DNA of 64,000 bases from contig CM055613.1 in assembly GCA_029379385.1 (NCBI GenBank), forward strand, positions 24,773,652-24,837,651. The letters are read 5' to 3'. The number at the start of each line of letters is the position of its first letter. Position 1 is the stretch's first letter. The notes under the pieces were generated by a model that saw nothing but the letters and a program-made list of their open reading frames with translations, was not told the DNA's origin and searched no databases. Source of the stretch: Quillaja saponaria. Lineage: Eukaryota; Streptophyta; Magnoliopsida; Fabales; Quillajaceae. Of this stretch, positions 1 to 11,825 are shown piece after piece. The position numbers and the translations under genes are program-made.

Positions 1-877
1 TTGGTTCAAGAGAAAATAATTTTCACAATCAGAAAATCCCAGATTGTTCTATTTATCATGAATAAATTACAGACAAGTTAGTAAAGAAAGAAAGAGCCTC
101 GAGTTTGGCAGCAATACATAACAAATATTCTGTTTGCTTCAGTGAAACAATTTTTCTAAGTTCCAAAGTTGTTTCAATTCAAGGTTCTATCAATCTTATT
201 TACTTCACAACTATAGAAAGTTCCAAAACCCAAACTCCCTCCCCAATCCTTTCTTTATTTAAATGGAATTAATTCTATCAAGAGCCACCTCAAGGCTAAA
301 AAACTTCAAATTGTTCCTAAAACCCAATAGAAAAAAAAAATCACCACAACCTATATACGCAAAGTTTAACATCACCACATGTTATAATGACACAAAAATG
401 CAATTTTTATATCCATGAAATAAAAAGGTAGTACCGTAAAATAGTAAAGAAAGCTAGATGCATAACCCATAATAGTTGGTGAAACATACTTGATCTAACT
501 TGACAAAGAAGAAAGCCATAAACCCATAGTCCAGTTGCTTAGTGAAAACCCATAAAGGAAAGAAAAACACCCATGTAAGTAAGCACTTCACGTTATGAGA
601 CTCAAATTGAACCTCTAGAAGAAAAGACACAGTGTCTGGAATGAACGACTAAGGAGGGATGAACGCAAAGAGGCAGAGACGTAGAGAAAGAATTGTAAGT
701 CTTCAAGTAGATAGGTTTTTACAGGCTTACCCAGACCCATAGGGTAATGATATAATCTATCCATGCCTAAATTATATGCCCATTAGATAATTTAAATGGA
801 CATTTTATAGGCCTAATAGGGCAAGCCCAGTCTAGGCCCATCATTAGACCCGGCTTATTCCCATCCCTATTCTAAAT
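1..877. other. No gene recognised; AT-rich flank
   Basis: I see no coding region, RNA gene or clear repeat boundary here. Near 800-870 there is a short purine/pyrimidine-biased stretch containing GGCTTATTCCCATCCCT, of the kind seen at ends of small non-autonomous DNA transposons. I found no matching partner end, so it is not called. Confidence 0.5.
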
Positions 878-1665
878 AGTGGCCTCTTTAACAACTTGAT
901 CTTAATAATTCCTTTTTGAATAGTAATTTGAAAAAGGAAGTATACATGATCCAACCTCCTGGCTTTAAAGATTCCAATTTCCCAACTTATGTATGTAAGT
1001 TGAAAAAGATGATTTATGAACTCAAGTAAGCCCCTAGAGCATGATATCAAGCCCTCAATTCCTTTTACTCAATATGGATTTATTCAATCCAAGGTTGATA
1101 CATCTCTATTCATTTATTCTCGTGATGGAGTAATTGCTTATTTTATTGTCTATGTCAGTGATCTCATTTTAATAAGGAGCAACTCTCTTTTACTCTAAAG
1201 ATTTGTTCAAACTTTGTCACAATAATTTTCTCCCAAGGATATTGACAACTTACATTATTTTTTAGCATTGAGGTGATTCATACACCCATAAGCATTTTAC
1301 TATCCCAATAACAGTATCTTCAAGACCTACTTCAACAAACCAAGATGTATGGTGCTCATGAGTTCCCTACTCCCATGTCTTCCACATGTTCCTTTTCTCT
1401 ATATGATCATTCTCCTTCCATTGATGCCACTAAGTATAGAAAAATAATTGGCTCACTGCAATATCTCCCAATGACTTGGCCTAACATTACATTCTTGATA
1501 AATAACTATTTCAATTTATGCACTACCCCATCTAAATGTCATATGGTAGCCCTCAAACGAGTACTTCGATATCTCAAATGGACTCTACATGTTGGTATTT
1601 CCATAAAATGAACTCAATCCAATACTCTCACTGCCTTTTCTAATGAGGATTGAGCAGGAAACAAA
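878..1665 (+). pseudogene. Ty1/copia reverse transcriptase and start of RNase H, decayed
   Basis: Translating the + strand in shifting frames gives the copia RT series: KEVYMIQPPGF near 930-965, a C-K-L-K-K then Y-E-L-K block near 995-1026, a copy of the Y-V-D-D catalytic loop changed to YVSDLIL near 1150-1175, then KYRKIIGSLQYL and KRVLRYLKWT near 1432-1580. The last recognisable piece is the AFSNED start of RNase H near 1636. Many stops and frameshifts interrupt it, and gag, protease, integrase and LTRs are missing on both sides. The similarity stops at about 1665, where a different LTR-like sequence beginning TGTCACACCC starts. It is a dead fragment and the oldest visible layer of the nest. 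Confidence 0.85.
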
Positions 1666-1711
1666 TGTCACACCCTTCACGGAGGCATGACTAGCCAGAA
1701 GATTAGGTAAC
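1666..1711 (+). repeat. Start of an LTR-like sequence, split by the Athila insertion
   Basis: The sequence switches from copia RNase H to TGTCACACCC, a common first motif of Ty3/gypsy LTRs in plants. It continues to GTAAC at 1707-1711. The same sequence resumes after the Athila element at 14283 (GTAACCAACG), so the Athila insertion interrupted it. Calling this an LTR rests only on its first ten bases. Confidence 0.4.
1707..1711. other. Target-site duplication GTAAC (left copy) of the Athila element
   Basis: GTAAC directly precedes the TG of the 5' LTR and recurs at 14283-14287 directly after the CA of the 3' LTR. A 5-bp duplication is what retroviral-type integrase leaves in this superfamily. 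Confidence 0.9.
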
Positions 1712-3146
1712 TGAAAACTCTAAAATAATAGAGTTATTTCACTATTATTTTAATTCATATTTGATGTTAATCCTGATATTTTGAGTTACAAGTCAAATAT
1801 AGTGTTGTAGTTATTTTAAGAGTTTTGTAGACTTTTTATCTTAATTATAAGTAGTTTTATGAATTTAGGTATTTAATTTATTTTAGGTATATTTGTAGTG
1901 TCCTAGTTCGGATTAGAGAAGGAGCAACTCAGCTAGTACCACAACACTGAAAAACACGATCAGACAAAAAAGCTTAAACCATGACACTGATATGGCTAAG
2001 CCTCAGCTCGTTAAAAAGCATTAAACTTGAATAAGAAGAGAGCACAAAGCTGCAGCTCTTGAAGACTGAAGCCATAACGCGATGAGCATGAAGCCACAGC
2101 ACTAAACTAAAGACGACTTTCATAAAATATGCGAAGGTTTAGCGTCGCAGCGCCCAACTATGATAAGCTGCGGCGGGGTACAAGATAAGTCCTATTGGGA
2201 TTAAACAGAACTTGTAACGCCGCAACACTATAGATGCACATGCCGCAGCACTTGCATAGATTTTGTGGACTTTTATTTTAATTAAAATAGGAGAAAATGC
2301 TTATAAATAGGGGAGGAATACTAAATTTTAGATACACCAGAGCTCGTGATAGAGAATGCTAAGGAACAGAATGAGACTTAAAGAGTGACAACTTCTAGTT
2401 TATATTTCTTCTTCTTATAATTTCTATTTGTTTGTAATGGTTATGTCTTTAGTTTTTATGTTTTCTATAGTTAGTATGGAGTAGTTGTATTATAGGGGTA
2501 AGGATTGAACTCACATATAGCCAATGTGGCTTTAGTTTTAATTTAATTCATGCTTTAGTTTTAGTATTTATATTATCTTGTTCTTAATGCTTCTAATTAC
2601 TTGATCACCAGTTAGATTGATTAGGAATTTCGAATTTAACTTGGAAGAGTCAATTTTGGGATTAGCCTTCGGTGAAATAACATATGTTTGGGTTGTTCAT
2701 ATGATTTTGGTAATCTGATTTCTTTAAGAGATAGGGATATGTTTTTTTACCATAAGTAACCAGGGATTGGTTTGTAATGAGTTTGCTTTAGAATAATTCG
2801 CATAGGAATATAAAGAATTAGACTACGGGAAATATATAATTGCTAGACATAGGAGTATGCTACTAATTGATTAAGAAATATGGGTTAATATTAGCTATTG
2901 CATGAATTGATTTGAATTAAAGTTATTAAGGTGTGGTGTGAAGGATATCGTGAACCTAGACTTAGTTTTAAAATTTTTATAAATCAAATTTATAATCTCT
3001 GAATTTGCATTGGCTTGATTAGAGTTAGGCAACATCATAGTGGTAATTAGCTTAAAAAAATAATTATTCCTCGTGGGAACGATCTTTACTTATTACTATA
3101 TTACCTGAGGACGATACTTTTGCTTACGTTTGTACAATTCCTATCA
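1712..3146 (+). repeat. 5' LTR of the Athila element (1435 bp)
   Basis: It starts TGAAAACTCT and ends TTCCTATCA. Its first ~430 bp align closely with 13371 onward, and shared blocks recur near 2380-2700 and 3030-3146. It is about 520 bp longer than the 3' LTR because that copy lacks two internal blocks (roughly 2145-2378 and 2710-3025 in this copy). It carries several degenerate copies of a GC-rich GCCGCAGCACT-like motif between about 2040 and 2260. Transcription signals could not be placed with confidence. Confidence 0.9.
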
Positions 3147-3152
3147 AGTTTT

Positions 3153-3170
3153 TGGCATCGTTGCCGTGGA
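3153..3170 (+). other. Primer binding site, tRNA-Asp type
   Basis: TGGCATCGTTGCCGTGGA lies six bases after the 5' LTR end. It matches the complement of the plant tRNA-Asp 3' end (TGGCGCCGTTGCCGGGGA) at 16 of 18 positions. The tRNA sequence is recalled from general knowledge. Athila elements are known to use this primer. Confidence 0.85.
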
Positions 3171-3359
3171 GTAATTTATTTTATTCTGTTAATATCATTA
3201 TAAGCTTAATTGATTTTAATTCAAGTTTTTATTCTTGATTTCATGTACTATTGACATCGAATGAATGCTTATAAAGTTGAGAAAGATCCAAATCCCAAAA
3301 TAATATCGTGCTATGGTGATGATTAAGAAATTCATGAAAACAAGGCTTTGAAGGATTAT

Positions 3360-3925
3360 GATATCCCTCTTGAAGCTTGTGGCGAAGGTCATACCATGGA
3401 CCAATGCCCAAATATTGAAACGGTTCAATATGTTCAAAATTTCAACTGTCAAAACAACCTTTATTCCAATACATATAATGTAGGGTGAAGAAACTACCCA
3501 AATTTTGGTTGGAATAATCAAGGATCACAAGCTGCAAAGCCTAATGTATCTCTTGGATTTCAAGCTCCACAAAGGCAAGTAGCTTCTGAAAAGAAACCAT
3601 CCTTGGAAGACATGCTTTTCTAATACATGTCTCGGACTGATTCTGTTATTCAAAACTAAGTTACCTCCTTGAGAACATTAGAGACACAAATTGGGCAGCT
3701 AGCAAATGCTTTTATTAGTAGACCTTATGGTGCTCTTCTTAGTGATACCGAAGGAAACCCAAGGAATGAGGGTAAGGAACAATGTAAGGAAATCACTCTT
3801 ATGAGTAGAAAAGAGTTAGATGGGCAGAAAAAGAAAATACAAGATGATGAGATCCCTATATCTCTTACTAAAGAAGATTTGTCTACTAAATTTATAAAGG
3901 AGAAGGAAAAGAAGATAGTTGCTTA
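3360..3925 (+). pseudogene. Athila gag remnant with zinc knuckle
   Basis: Only the end of gag is left. Near 3374-3410 a knuckle reads ACGEGHTMDQCP; the first cysteine of the usual C-x2-C is not seen. It is followed by the Athila-typical stretch N-N-L-Y-S-N-T-Y-N-V-G, then a stop, then PNFGWNNQG. From 3669 a clean frame reads TLETQIGQLANA, a conserved segment before protease in this lineage, ending in a lysine/glutamate-rich tail. The N-terminal capsid part expected between the PBS and 3360 is absent, so roughly a kilobase has been lost. Confidence 0.8.
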
Positions 3926-6900
3926 ACTTAAAAAGGCAAACCCTCCTCTTCCATTCTCCAAAAGGTTCCACAAGTAAAACCTTGACAAGCAATTCCAAAA
4001 ATTTCATGACGTGTTCAAGAAACTCCACATAAACATTCCTTTTGCGGAAGCTCTTGAACAAATGCCAAGCTATGCAAAATTCATAAAAGACATCTTATCC
4101 AAGAATAGGAAGCTTGGTGATCAAGAAACTATTGTACTTACTAAAGAGTGCAGTGCCATACTTCAAAAAAAGCTACCACCCAAGTTGAAAAATCCATGTA
4201 GTTTTACTATTCCTTGCACCATAGGCACATAACATTTTGGTAGGGCACTTTATAAGTTAGGATATAGTATAAATTTAATGCCTTTATCAATTTTATCAAA
4301 AGATGGAATAGGTGAAGTAAAACCAATATCAGTAACTCTACAATTAGCTAATAGATCACTTACACACCCTAGAGAAATTGTAGAGGATGTTCTAATTAAG
4401 GTGGACACATTGATCTTCCCTGTTGATTTCATAGTTTTAGACATGGAAGAGGATAGGGTGGTACCTATTACATTAGGAAAACTTTTTCTAGCTACTAGTA
4501 GGACACTAATTGGTGTCTAAAAAGGATAACTCGTCATGAGGATAAATGATCAAGAGATTAAATTCAATGTATTTCAATCTATGAAATTCCCTCAAGACCA
4601 TGGAGAATGTTTTGCAATTAACATGGTGAGTAACCTTGTTCAAGAGATGTTCTTAGAAGAACATCCAAGTGACCCTCTTGAAGCATCAATAATTTCACGA
4701 ACTACAAGAGAAGATGATGATTTTAAGGAGTCTATGAAATTATTGGATGCATCACCACATATGCCGAAACCAAATTCAAGATTTAAAAATCTGGATTTAC
4801 CACCATCCACTCTATCAAGATCAAGGCAATCAATTGAAGAATCTCTTACCTTAGAGCTAACCATAAACCAACAATTGAGCATCAAAGGAGGCTTAATCCT
4901 ATAATGAAAGAGGTGGTGAAAAAGGAAATAAGGCTAGATGCTGGAAATATCTATCGAATTTTGGATAGTCATTGGATAAATCCTATTACAAATGTAAACA
5001 ATGAACTCATTCCTACAAGAACTATTACTGGTTAAAGGGTGTGTATGGACTACCAAAAGCTGAACAAAGCTACAAGAAATGATCATTTTTCCCTTACATC
5101 CATTGACCAAATGCTAGATTGGCTGGCAGGTAAGGAATACTATTGATTTCTAGATGGTTATCAGGGGTATAATCAAATTGTTATTGCCCCGGAAGACCAA
5201 GAAAAAACTACATTTACTTGCACTTATGACACCTTTACTTTTAGAAGGATGCCATTTGGTTTATACAATGTCCCAGCCATCTTTCAAATATGCATGATAA
5301 CAATTTTCACCGATATGGTGGAACAAGGGCTTGAAAAAATTTTATGGATGATTTTTCTGTTTTAGGTAATTCATATGATGAATGTCTCCATAATTTAACT
5401 TTAGTGCTTAAAAGATGTGAAGAGGCCAACTTGGTCTTAAATTGGGAAAAGTGTCATTTCATAGTACAAGAAGGTATAGTTCTAGGCCATAAGGTCAAGG
5501 GAATTGAGGTAGATCTAGCTAAGATAGAAATTATAGAAAAATTACCTCCCCTAGTTCAATAAAAAGAATAATAAGCTTTCTAGGCCATGCCAATTTCTAC
5601 AGGAGATTTATAAAAAACTTTTCAAAAATTTCAAAATCACTTTGTAATCTCCTAGAAAAGACACCCCATTCATATTTGATGATGCATGTCTTTCTGCATT
5701 TTTAGAGTTGAAAAATAGATTAATAACTGCCCTAATTATGGTAACCCTAAATTGGAACCTATCCTATGAATTGATGTGTGATGCTAGTGACTATGCGATA
5801 GGGGCAATGTTAGGACAAAGAAAAGAAAATAAAATAAAATATTTTTCACTCTATATTTTATGCTACCAAAACTTTAATTGATGCTCAATTGAACTATACC
5901 ACAACTGAAAAAGAACTTTTAGCAGTAGTGTTTGCTTTTGACAAATTTTGATCTTATTTAATTGGAACTTCTATAATTGTTTTTACTAACCACTCTGCTA
6001 TTAAATATTTAATTGAAAAGAAAGATGCAAAGTCTAGGTTGATAAGGTGGATCCAGTTACTACAAGAATTTGAGTTGGAAATAAGAAACCGAAAAGGCTA
6101 CGAAAATCAAGTTGCTTATCATTTATCAAGGCAAGAAGGACATCATCAAGTGGTTCAACCCACTCATATAAATGAAACCTTTCAGATGAACAACTCTTCC
6201 AAGTTGTTAATAAACCATTGCCCTGGTATGCTGACTTTGTCAACTATGGCAAGGTCTTTCCTCCTAACCTAACTTCTCAACAAAATAAAAAAAATTTACA
6301 TGATATAAAATTCTTTGTTTGGATAACCCTTTCTTGTTTAAGCATTATGCTGATTAGATATTAAGAATGTGTGTTATGGAGGAAGAGATTGAGAGTATAC
6401 TTCACCACTGCCATGCTTCGATGTATAGATGTCACTTTGGAAAGAGCTAAATAGCTGTGAAAGTGCTCCAATCAGCTTTTTATTGGTCTTCTTTATTTAA
6501 GGATGCTAATGAATTTGTTTCCAAATATGATAGGTGCTAAAGGATGGGTAACATATCGAGGAAGAATGAGATGCCACTCAGTAACATACTTAAAGTGGAA
6601 TTGCTTGATGTATAGGGGATGAACTTCATGAGTTAGTTCATCTCCTCATACACCAATCAATACATTCTTGTTGCGGTGGATTATGTCTTTAAATGGGTTA
6701 AAGCCAATTCTATGCCAACCAATGAATCTAAAGTTATGACCAACTTCTTGAAAAAGAACATCTTTACACGCTTTAGTATGCCTGAGTAATCATCAATGAT
6801 GGAGGGTCTCACTTTTGCAACATATAAGTGGGAGCTCTCCTCGCTAAATATGGAGTGATTGACATGGTTTCACTAGCATATCATCCGCAAATAAGTGGAC

Positions 6901-7487
6901 AAGATAAGGTCTCCAATTAAGAGATCAACAGGATTCTAGAGAAGACTGTATGTCCATCACGAAGAGACTGGTCCAAGACATTAGACGATGCATTATGGGC
7001 ATACCAAGTTGCCTAACAGTCCCCTTTAGGCATGTCTCCCTTTTGGCGGTTTATGGCAAGGCTTACCATTTACCAATTGAGTTGAAGCATAATGCCTATT
7101 GGACAATAAAGAAGTTAAATTTTGACTATTAAGCTATTGGTAAAAGGAGACTTCTTCAATTGAACGAGATGAATGAGTTTAGGCTCAATGCTTATGAGAA
7201 TACCAAACTCTACAAGAAGAAGACTGAGAGGCTACATGATTAACAGATTGTTGAGCACCGCTTTGACCCAAGTCAAGTGCTACTCTATTAAAGCTTTTTC
7301 CAGGAAAACTTAAGTCAAGATGGTCTAAACCGTTCACCATTGCCAAAGTGTTTCCATATGGTGTTATGGTTTTAATAGCCACTAATCCCTACAGAACACT
7401 TAAAGTGCATGCCCAACAATTGAAAAGCTACTGGGAAGGAAAGATTGATAATGATCATACCTCCATTAAACTTGGTGAAGCTACTTG
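3926..7487 (+). pseudogene. Athila pol remnant: protease, RT, RNase H, integrase
   Basis: The protease region (about 4200-4620) has the sequence S-I-N-L-M-P-L-S-I and, further on, FPVDFIVLDMEEDR. The usual D-x-G-A active site is degraded (LGYSINLMP). RT begins near 4905 with KEVVKKEIRLDAG, continues with VCMDYQKLNKATRNDH and DQEKTTFTC, and has its catalytic loop as MDDFSVLG at 5345. RNase H follows: TTEKELLAVVFAF near 5900, [18 protein letters not shown] near 6080. Integrase extends over about 6350-7480, with an HH-CC-type start (C-H-x-S, GHFG lost) and a late [16 protein letters not shown] block. At least a dozen stops and several frameshifts occur. The product would have copied and integrated the element's DNA, but no functional protein can be made. 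Confidence 0.85.
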
Positions 7488-8205
7488 AGTAACACTAAAT
7501 CAAGCCAAAGACTTTAAACCAAGTGCTTCTTAGGAGGCAATCTAAGTTTCTAAAACCTTTTTTTTCTTTATTTTGTTTTTAGTTAGCTTAGTAATATTTT
7601 AATTTATACTCTATAGTCAACCTTCATATCATCTTTTCTCAAGTTACAAAGACTAAGCCCCTCAACAAAAAGCATTGACGCCATGGAAAAGCATTAACAA
7701 CAATACCTAACGCTATCATGCCTCATGATTTGGAAATTACAAAATCAAACAGAGAGCACACTGCTGTAGCACTCTAAAGTTCAAGCTGTGTGGCAATGGA
7801 AAAGAAAGCCCAGGTAAGTTCTCATATTGCTTTGAGTCGCAGCTTCACAAATACCCATGTCGTGGCTCTTAAATCTAACAGAAAATTGCATTTTAGCCAG
7901 AAATACCTATGCTGCAGTTTCAACTCTTTGGCACCACAGCGCCACTTACCCAAAATGTTTTACACATATTACATTAAGCCACGACACCACTTTACAAAAG
8001 CCGCGACACTATTATTTCAAGAAAAAAAAAAAGGTTTTAGGTAGAGTGTGTTGCGCCGTGGCACTCTATTACTCAGGCCGTGGCATCAACCCATGTATTA
8101 TGAAAATTTCAAAGTCTAGGGCTCAGCGCCGTGGCTCCTACTTGGTGACACCGCAGCATTAAATCGCAAACTATGTTTTTAAAACAAAATTTCAAACCTC
8201 ATAAC
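7488..8205 (+). other. Athila post-pol non-coding region with recurring GC-rich motif
   Basis: No protein is recognised; the small open frames at 7790-8162 are not supported by composition. From about 7740 to 8160 a degenerate motif near GCCGTGGCACT or its variants (GCTGTAGCACTC, GCCGCGACACT, GCCGTGGCATC, ACCGCAGCATT) recurs about ten times. The same motif family is in the LTRs of this element. The stretch ends with ATAAC, one side of the apparent duplication around the inserted LTR. Confidence 0.6.
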
Positions 8206-8549
8206 TGTAACATCTCCCAAAATTAATACCTAAATTAATTGTAGGATAAGTAATTTTCTTATGAGTTAAATAGGATTAAAATTTAATTACATATTATTTC
8301 ATGTATAGGAATAGTACATGTACGTATAAAAATATGTATATGATACGTATTAGTATAAGAATAGTATATACATATAAAAATACGTGTACGCATAACGTAT
8401 TTATACATGTATATACTTATAAAAAACATGGACAAGTGTAGGTGTAGGTGTTGGAACAAAGATGGAAAAATGATACATGGTAGTGTTGGAAGAAGAAAAG
8501 ACAATGATAAAATATAGGTTTCTTGCTATAAAAGGAAATGTGATGAATT

Positions 8550-8702
8550 AGGTGTAAGAAGAAGATTAAGTGTGGAAATTTGCAATTAATGAAAGGACCT
8601 AGGTGTAAGAAGGAGAATAAGTATGGCAATTTACAATTAATGAAGGGACTTAGGTATAAGAAAGAGAAAAAGGGTGGAAAAGTTGTAATAATTAAGGGGG
8701 CA
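8550..8702 (+). repeat. Tandem repeat, 51-bp period, about 3 copies
   Basis: The phrase AGGTGTAAGAAGAAG and its variants begin at 8550, 8601 and 8652, each followed by a related purine-rich block containing AATTTGCAATTAATGAA. The array lies inside the inserted LTR. Confidence 0.8.
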
Positions 8703-8790
8703 TGTGGAAGAAAGTTAGGACATAAGGTGGCAAGTAATAATTAACATAGAAAGATTGCTAGACAAGTAAAAGGCAAGAAAAATACTAGGT

Positions 8791-9045
8791 GTCCATGAAA
8801 TAATTAAGTAGGACATGTGTAGAGAATTAAAGAAACAAAGCGTCCATGAAATAATTAAGTAGGACATGTGTAGAGAATTAAGGAAACAAGGTGCCTATGA
8901 AATGATTAAGTACTACATGTGTAGAGAATTAAGGTTACTAGGTGGCCATGAAATGATTAAGTAGGACATGTGTAATGAATTAAGGAAACAAGGTGTACAT
9001 GGAATGATTAACAAGACATCTATAGAGATTTAAGGTAACTAGGTG
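8791..9045 (+). repeat. Tandem repeat, 51-bp period, about 5 copies
   Basis: Units beginning GTCCATGAAATAATTAAG start at 8791, 8842, 8893, 8944 and 8995, each followed by TAGGACATGTGTAGAGAATT or variants. Spacing is exactly 51 bases each time, with gradual divergence toward the right end. Confidence 0.9.
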
Positions 9046-10350
9046 GCTTACTAATAATTAAAGAATCTAAACTAGGAAATAGGAGGAAGACAAGTGTTAG
9101 GAAGAAAATACATATGTTAATATAGAGAAGGACAAGTAGGAGGTTATAATTTTAGAGAACTAAAAAGGTAAAATAGAAACCGAAACTTTCTAAGCCTTGG
9201 CCATGGACTATAAATAGGAGGGGGGTGGTGACCAAAATACATAAGCAAAGTGTACACTAAAGTGAGAGAAAGTGAGAGAAAGTGAGAGAACAAGTGAAGA
9301 AATAAAGAAAGTGAGAGAAATAGTAAGAAATTAAAGAACAAGCAAAACTATGAACTAGGATGAAAGAAAGGGTAAAATCGTAGGAGAAACCGAGAGGAAA
9401 AAGGGAAAAGAAAGCATAAAGGGAAATAAAGAAAGCAAAAGAAACATTAAAGGTAATAGGCAAGTATTCATGTATTCTTTTATTTTATCTTTGCTTTAAA
9501 AGATACTTCCTTGTTACTCTTATATTCTTCATGCTACTATTATATCCTTCATGCATATGAAATGGAAAATAAGAAAGATGAATCCCTTCTAGAAAACTTT
9601 GAGGAAATGAGGAAAAAGGCTCATTTGCATTGCATATTCCTATATATCTAAAACTGTCATCAAGAATCCTTCGTTGTCATGTATGAATGCTTGTTGAGGT
9701 TCGACTCACTTTTCTTCATCTTGATGTACAGATTAATTAGTACCATGGATGTGTATTGTTTTCCTTGGAGAAATGCATGGTCTATATAATGTGAAAAGAT
9801 AGCAAGTAGATCTTGTTTGGAAAACATAGAAGTATTTGTGTTGAAATATGATTATGTAGTATGGGGTTGCTTTTGTATAAAGTTGTAATGTGTTCTTAAC
9901 AAGTTTACTTCGTAATGGTGGTAATTTTAGAAGGAAGCCTAGTATGACTAAAATTGGCTCTTGTATAAATTACTTAGTGTAACGAAAAGTGGTTTGCAAA
10001 TTGTGTTTCAAGGAATATTAATTCACTATTCACAAGTTACATTTATTAGGTAAATCTTGGTTAATAAATAAAGTAACATAGACTTAAAGTTAATTGGAAG
10101 AAATGATAAAATTTAGGAGGAATACAAGATTACTAAAAATGACCATATGGTGTAAAGAGAAATAAGAGGAATGTCTAAGAAAAATTATACAAGTATCATC
10201 GTAGGAAGAAAATAAAAAAATGCTACAAAGGACAAGTAACAAAAGTATTACCAATTAAATTGGCTTAAGAGATTAATTACCGATTAAATTGGCTTAAGAG
10301 TTTATTAAGTAGATTAAGTATAGGATTAAAGAAAGAGGGTGTTACAATTA

Positions 10351-10362
10351 TAGTATCAGAGC
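10351..10362 (+). other. Primer binding site of the inserted LTR, tRNA-Met type
   Basis: TAGTATCAGAGC differs by one base from TGGTATCAGAGC, the usual initiator-tRNA-Met primer site of plant LTR elements. It starts four bases after the LTR end, which fixes the LTR as a 5' copy on the + strand. Confidence 0.8.
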
Positions 10363-10376
10363 ATTAAGGTGTCACT

Positions 10377-11023
10377 ATAACCGCCCAACCTTGAACCCTA
10401 ACACCCAAATTTGAAAAACCAGAGGATTCAGGCTACAATTCCTCATTCCAAACCATTTTCTTGCTAATTCATTCACTCTTACATGATTCCCCTTTCTTTT
10501 GCTATGATTTACATGCCACTACACCTTGCTTCAACTCAAGTAAGTTTCTCCACTTTCACTTTGAATCTTTTAATCTTTTGATAGGAAAGATGCTTTGCTT
10601 ATGATTATATACTTACTTGCTTATTAGATAGTGGGTTAAAACTTATATTTTAGGGATTGTAGTTAGTTTCTGAATTTGGATTTCTAGTGGCGTGGGTGTT
10701 ACATTTTCAATCTTAATTTTGAGTTCTTGGGTTTTTTTGAATGCAATTATGAAATTATGAATCTATATCATCTCATTATGACCCCTACCCCTATAATTCT
10801 TGAATGTTCTTGATAAGTTGATGATAGTGAAATAGGTTTTGGGGAAGGGAGGGAATGATACATAATGATAGGTAATGCATGGATGATATGATAACATGCC
10901 TAAGAATCTTATTAAATGTTGTGTGGGTCTGAGACCCTTTTTTGTTGCTTAATAGGCTATAGTTGACATTGTTGCTGGGTATTTTGGGATTCAAGATTAT
11001 ATTGTTTTTATTTTTTCAAGCTA
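10377..11023 (+). other. Non-coding leader before the third Athila ORF
   Basis: No gene is seen. ATAAC at 10377-10381 repeats the five bases just left of the inserted LTR, so Athila sequence probably resumes here with CCGCCCAACC and leads to the ORF at 11024. The rest is AT-rich. Confidence 0.4.
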
Positions 11024-11825
11024 ATGGGACTACAGATTAAGGCTACCAAGCGTTCTCGATCCTCTGGACCAAGCGTTAATAATAGTTGGTTCATCTCTGC
11101 TACTGCAGAGAAGAGATTCCATGACAGGCTTGCAAGGAAAAAGATTGCGGCATACCGAGGTCTCCACCTCAGCCTTAATTACTTCCCAGGGATGGCCAAT
11201 CTAATTGAAAATAGATATTGGGCTATGAACCACCCCAGTTGGAGTCATGGTAGTGGCTCGAGAATTTTATTCTAATTTGGTGGAACACACTGACAGCAGA
11301 GTAATGGTTTGAGGAAAAATGGTATCATTCACAAGTATCGCAATCAATGCCTATTGTGACATTCCAGATATTCTCAAGATTGATGAGTATGTAACCTATG
11401 CAAGTGGGATAGTAGATTAATGATAGGTCATCAATGCATTGTGCTATTAAGGATCCATTTGGAAGTTGACCAAAGGAGAACTGGTTCACTTTAGGGCTAG
11501 TTAGCTACTAGCCTCTGCAAGGGCATGGCATTACTTTGTGCTTGCCGACATCCTCTCTAGTGGACATGACAGTGACGTGATTAAGGTGAGAGATATTATG
11601 GTTTATGCCATTATTCAAGATTTTTCTATTGATGTTGGTAGGATTATTCATAGTACTATATTGCAGGCTTCGAACAGTGGATATTTAGGAATATGGTTCC
11701 CCTCCTTCATCACTGAACTATATCGTGAGGTTGGCGTACTTTGGGAGGACACAGAACCATTGATCTTGCCAAAAGGTACCATTGATAACAAGCTCATGAA
11801 TAAGTTTCAACTCCTGGAATGCTAA
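11024..11825 (+). pseudogene. Putative plant transposon protein ORF between pol and 3' LTR
   Basis: The first frame opens with a basic start (KATKRSRSSG) and SWFISATAEKRFHDRLARKK, then NYFPGMANLIENRYW. After a frameshift near 11240 it reads REFYSNLVEHTDSRVMV and DEYVTYASG, with stops. A clean frame from 11538 reads HDSDVIKVRDIMVYAI, SIDVGRIIHSTIL and GTIDNKLMNKF. This is the family labelled putative plant transposon protein, found in the env-like position of Athila-type and derived elements. Its function is unknown to me. It is interrupted by at least five stops. Its position downstream of pol in the same orientation supports it as part of the host Athila rather than of the inserted LTR. Confidence 0.75.

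Larger units (their letters stand above)
8206..10346 (+). repeat. Foreign LTR (chromovirus-like) inserted inside the Athila element
   Basis: It starts TGTAACATCTCCC and ends GGGTGTTACA, giving the TGTAAC...GTTACA ends typical of gypsy LTRs, and is followed four bases later by a tRNA-Met primer site. It is 2141 bp long. It contains two tandem arrays of 51-bp spacing (8550-8700 and 8791-9045) and a GTGAGAGAAA microrepeat near 9261. No gag-pol of this element follows. It is therefore a 5' LTR stub rather than a full element. The orientation is set by the primer site. Confidence 0.8.

Noticed and set aside
7790..8162. Overlapping 84- and 101-codon frames after Athila pol
   Set aside because: They are made of the degenerate GC-rich repeat motif and match nothing; better explained as non-coding repeat sequence.
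8791..9045. CRISPR-like spacing of repeats
   Set aside because: These are contiguous tandem units with no unique spacers, in a plant LTR.
8283..9463. Several short minus-strand frames rich in F, L, H and S
   Set aside because: They arise from purine-rich tandem repeats in the inserted LTR read on the opposite strand.
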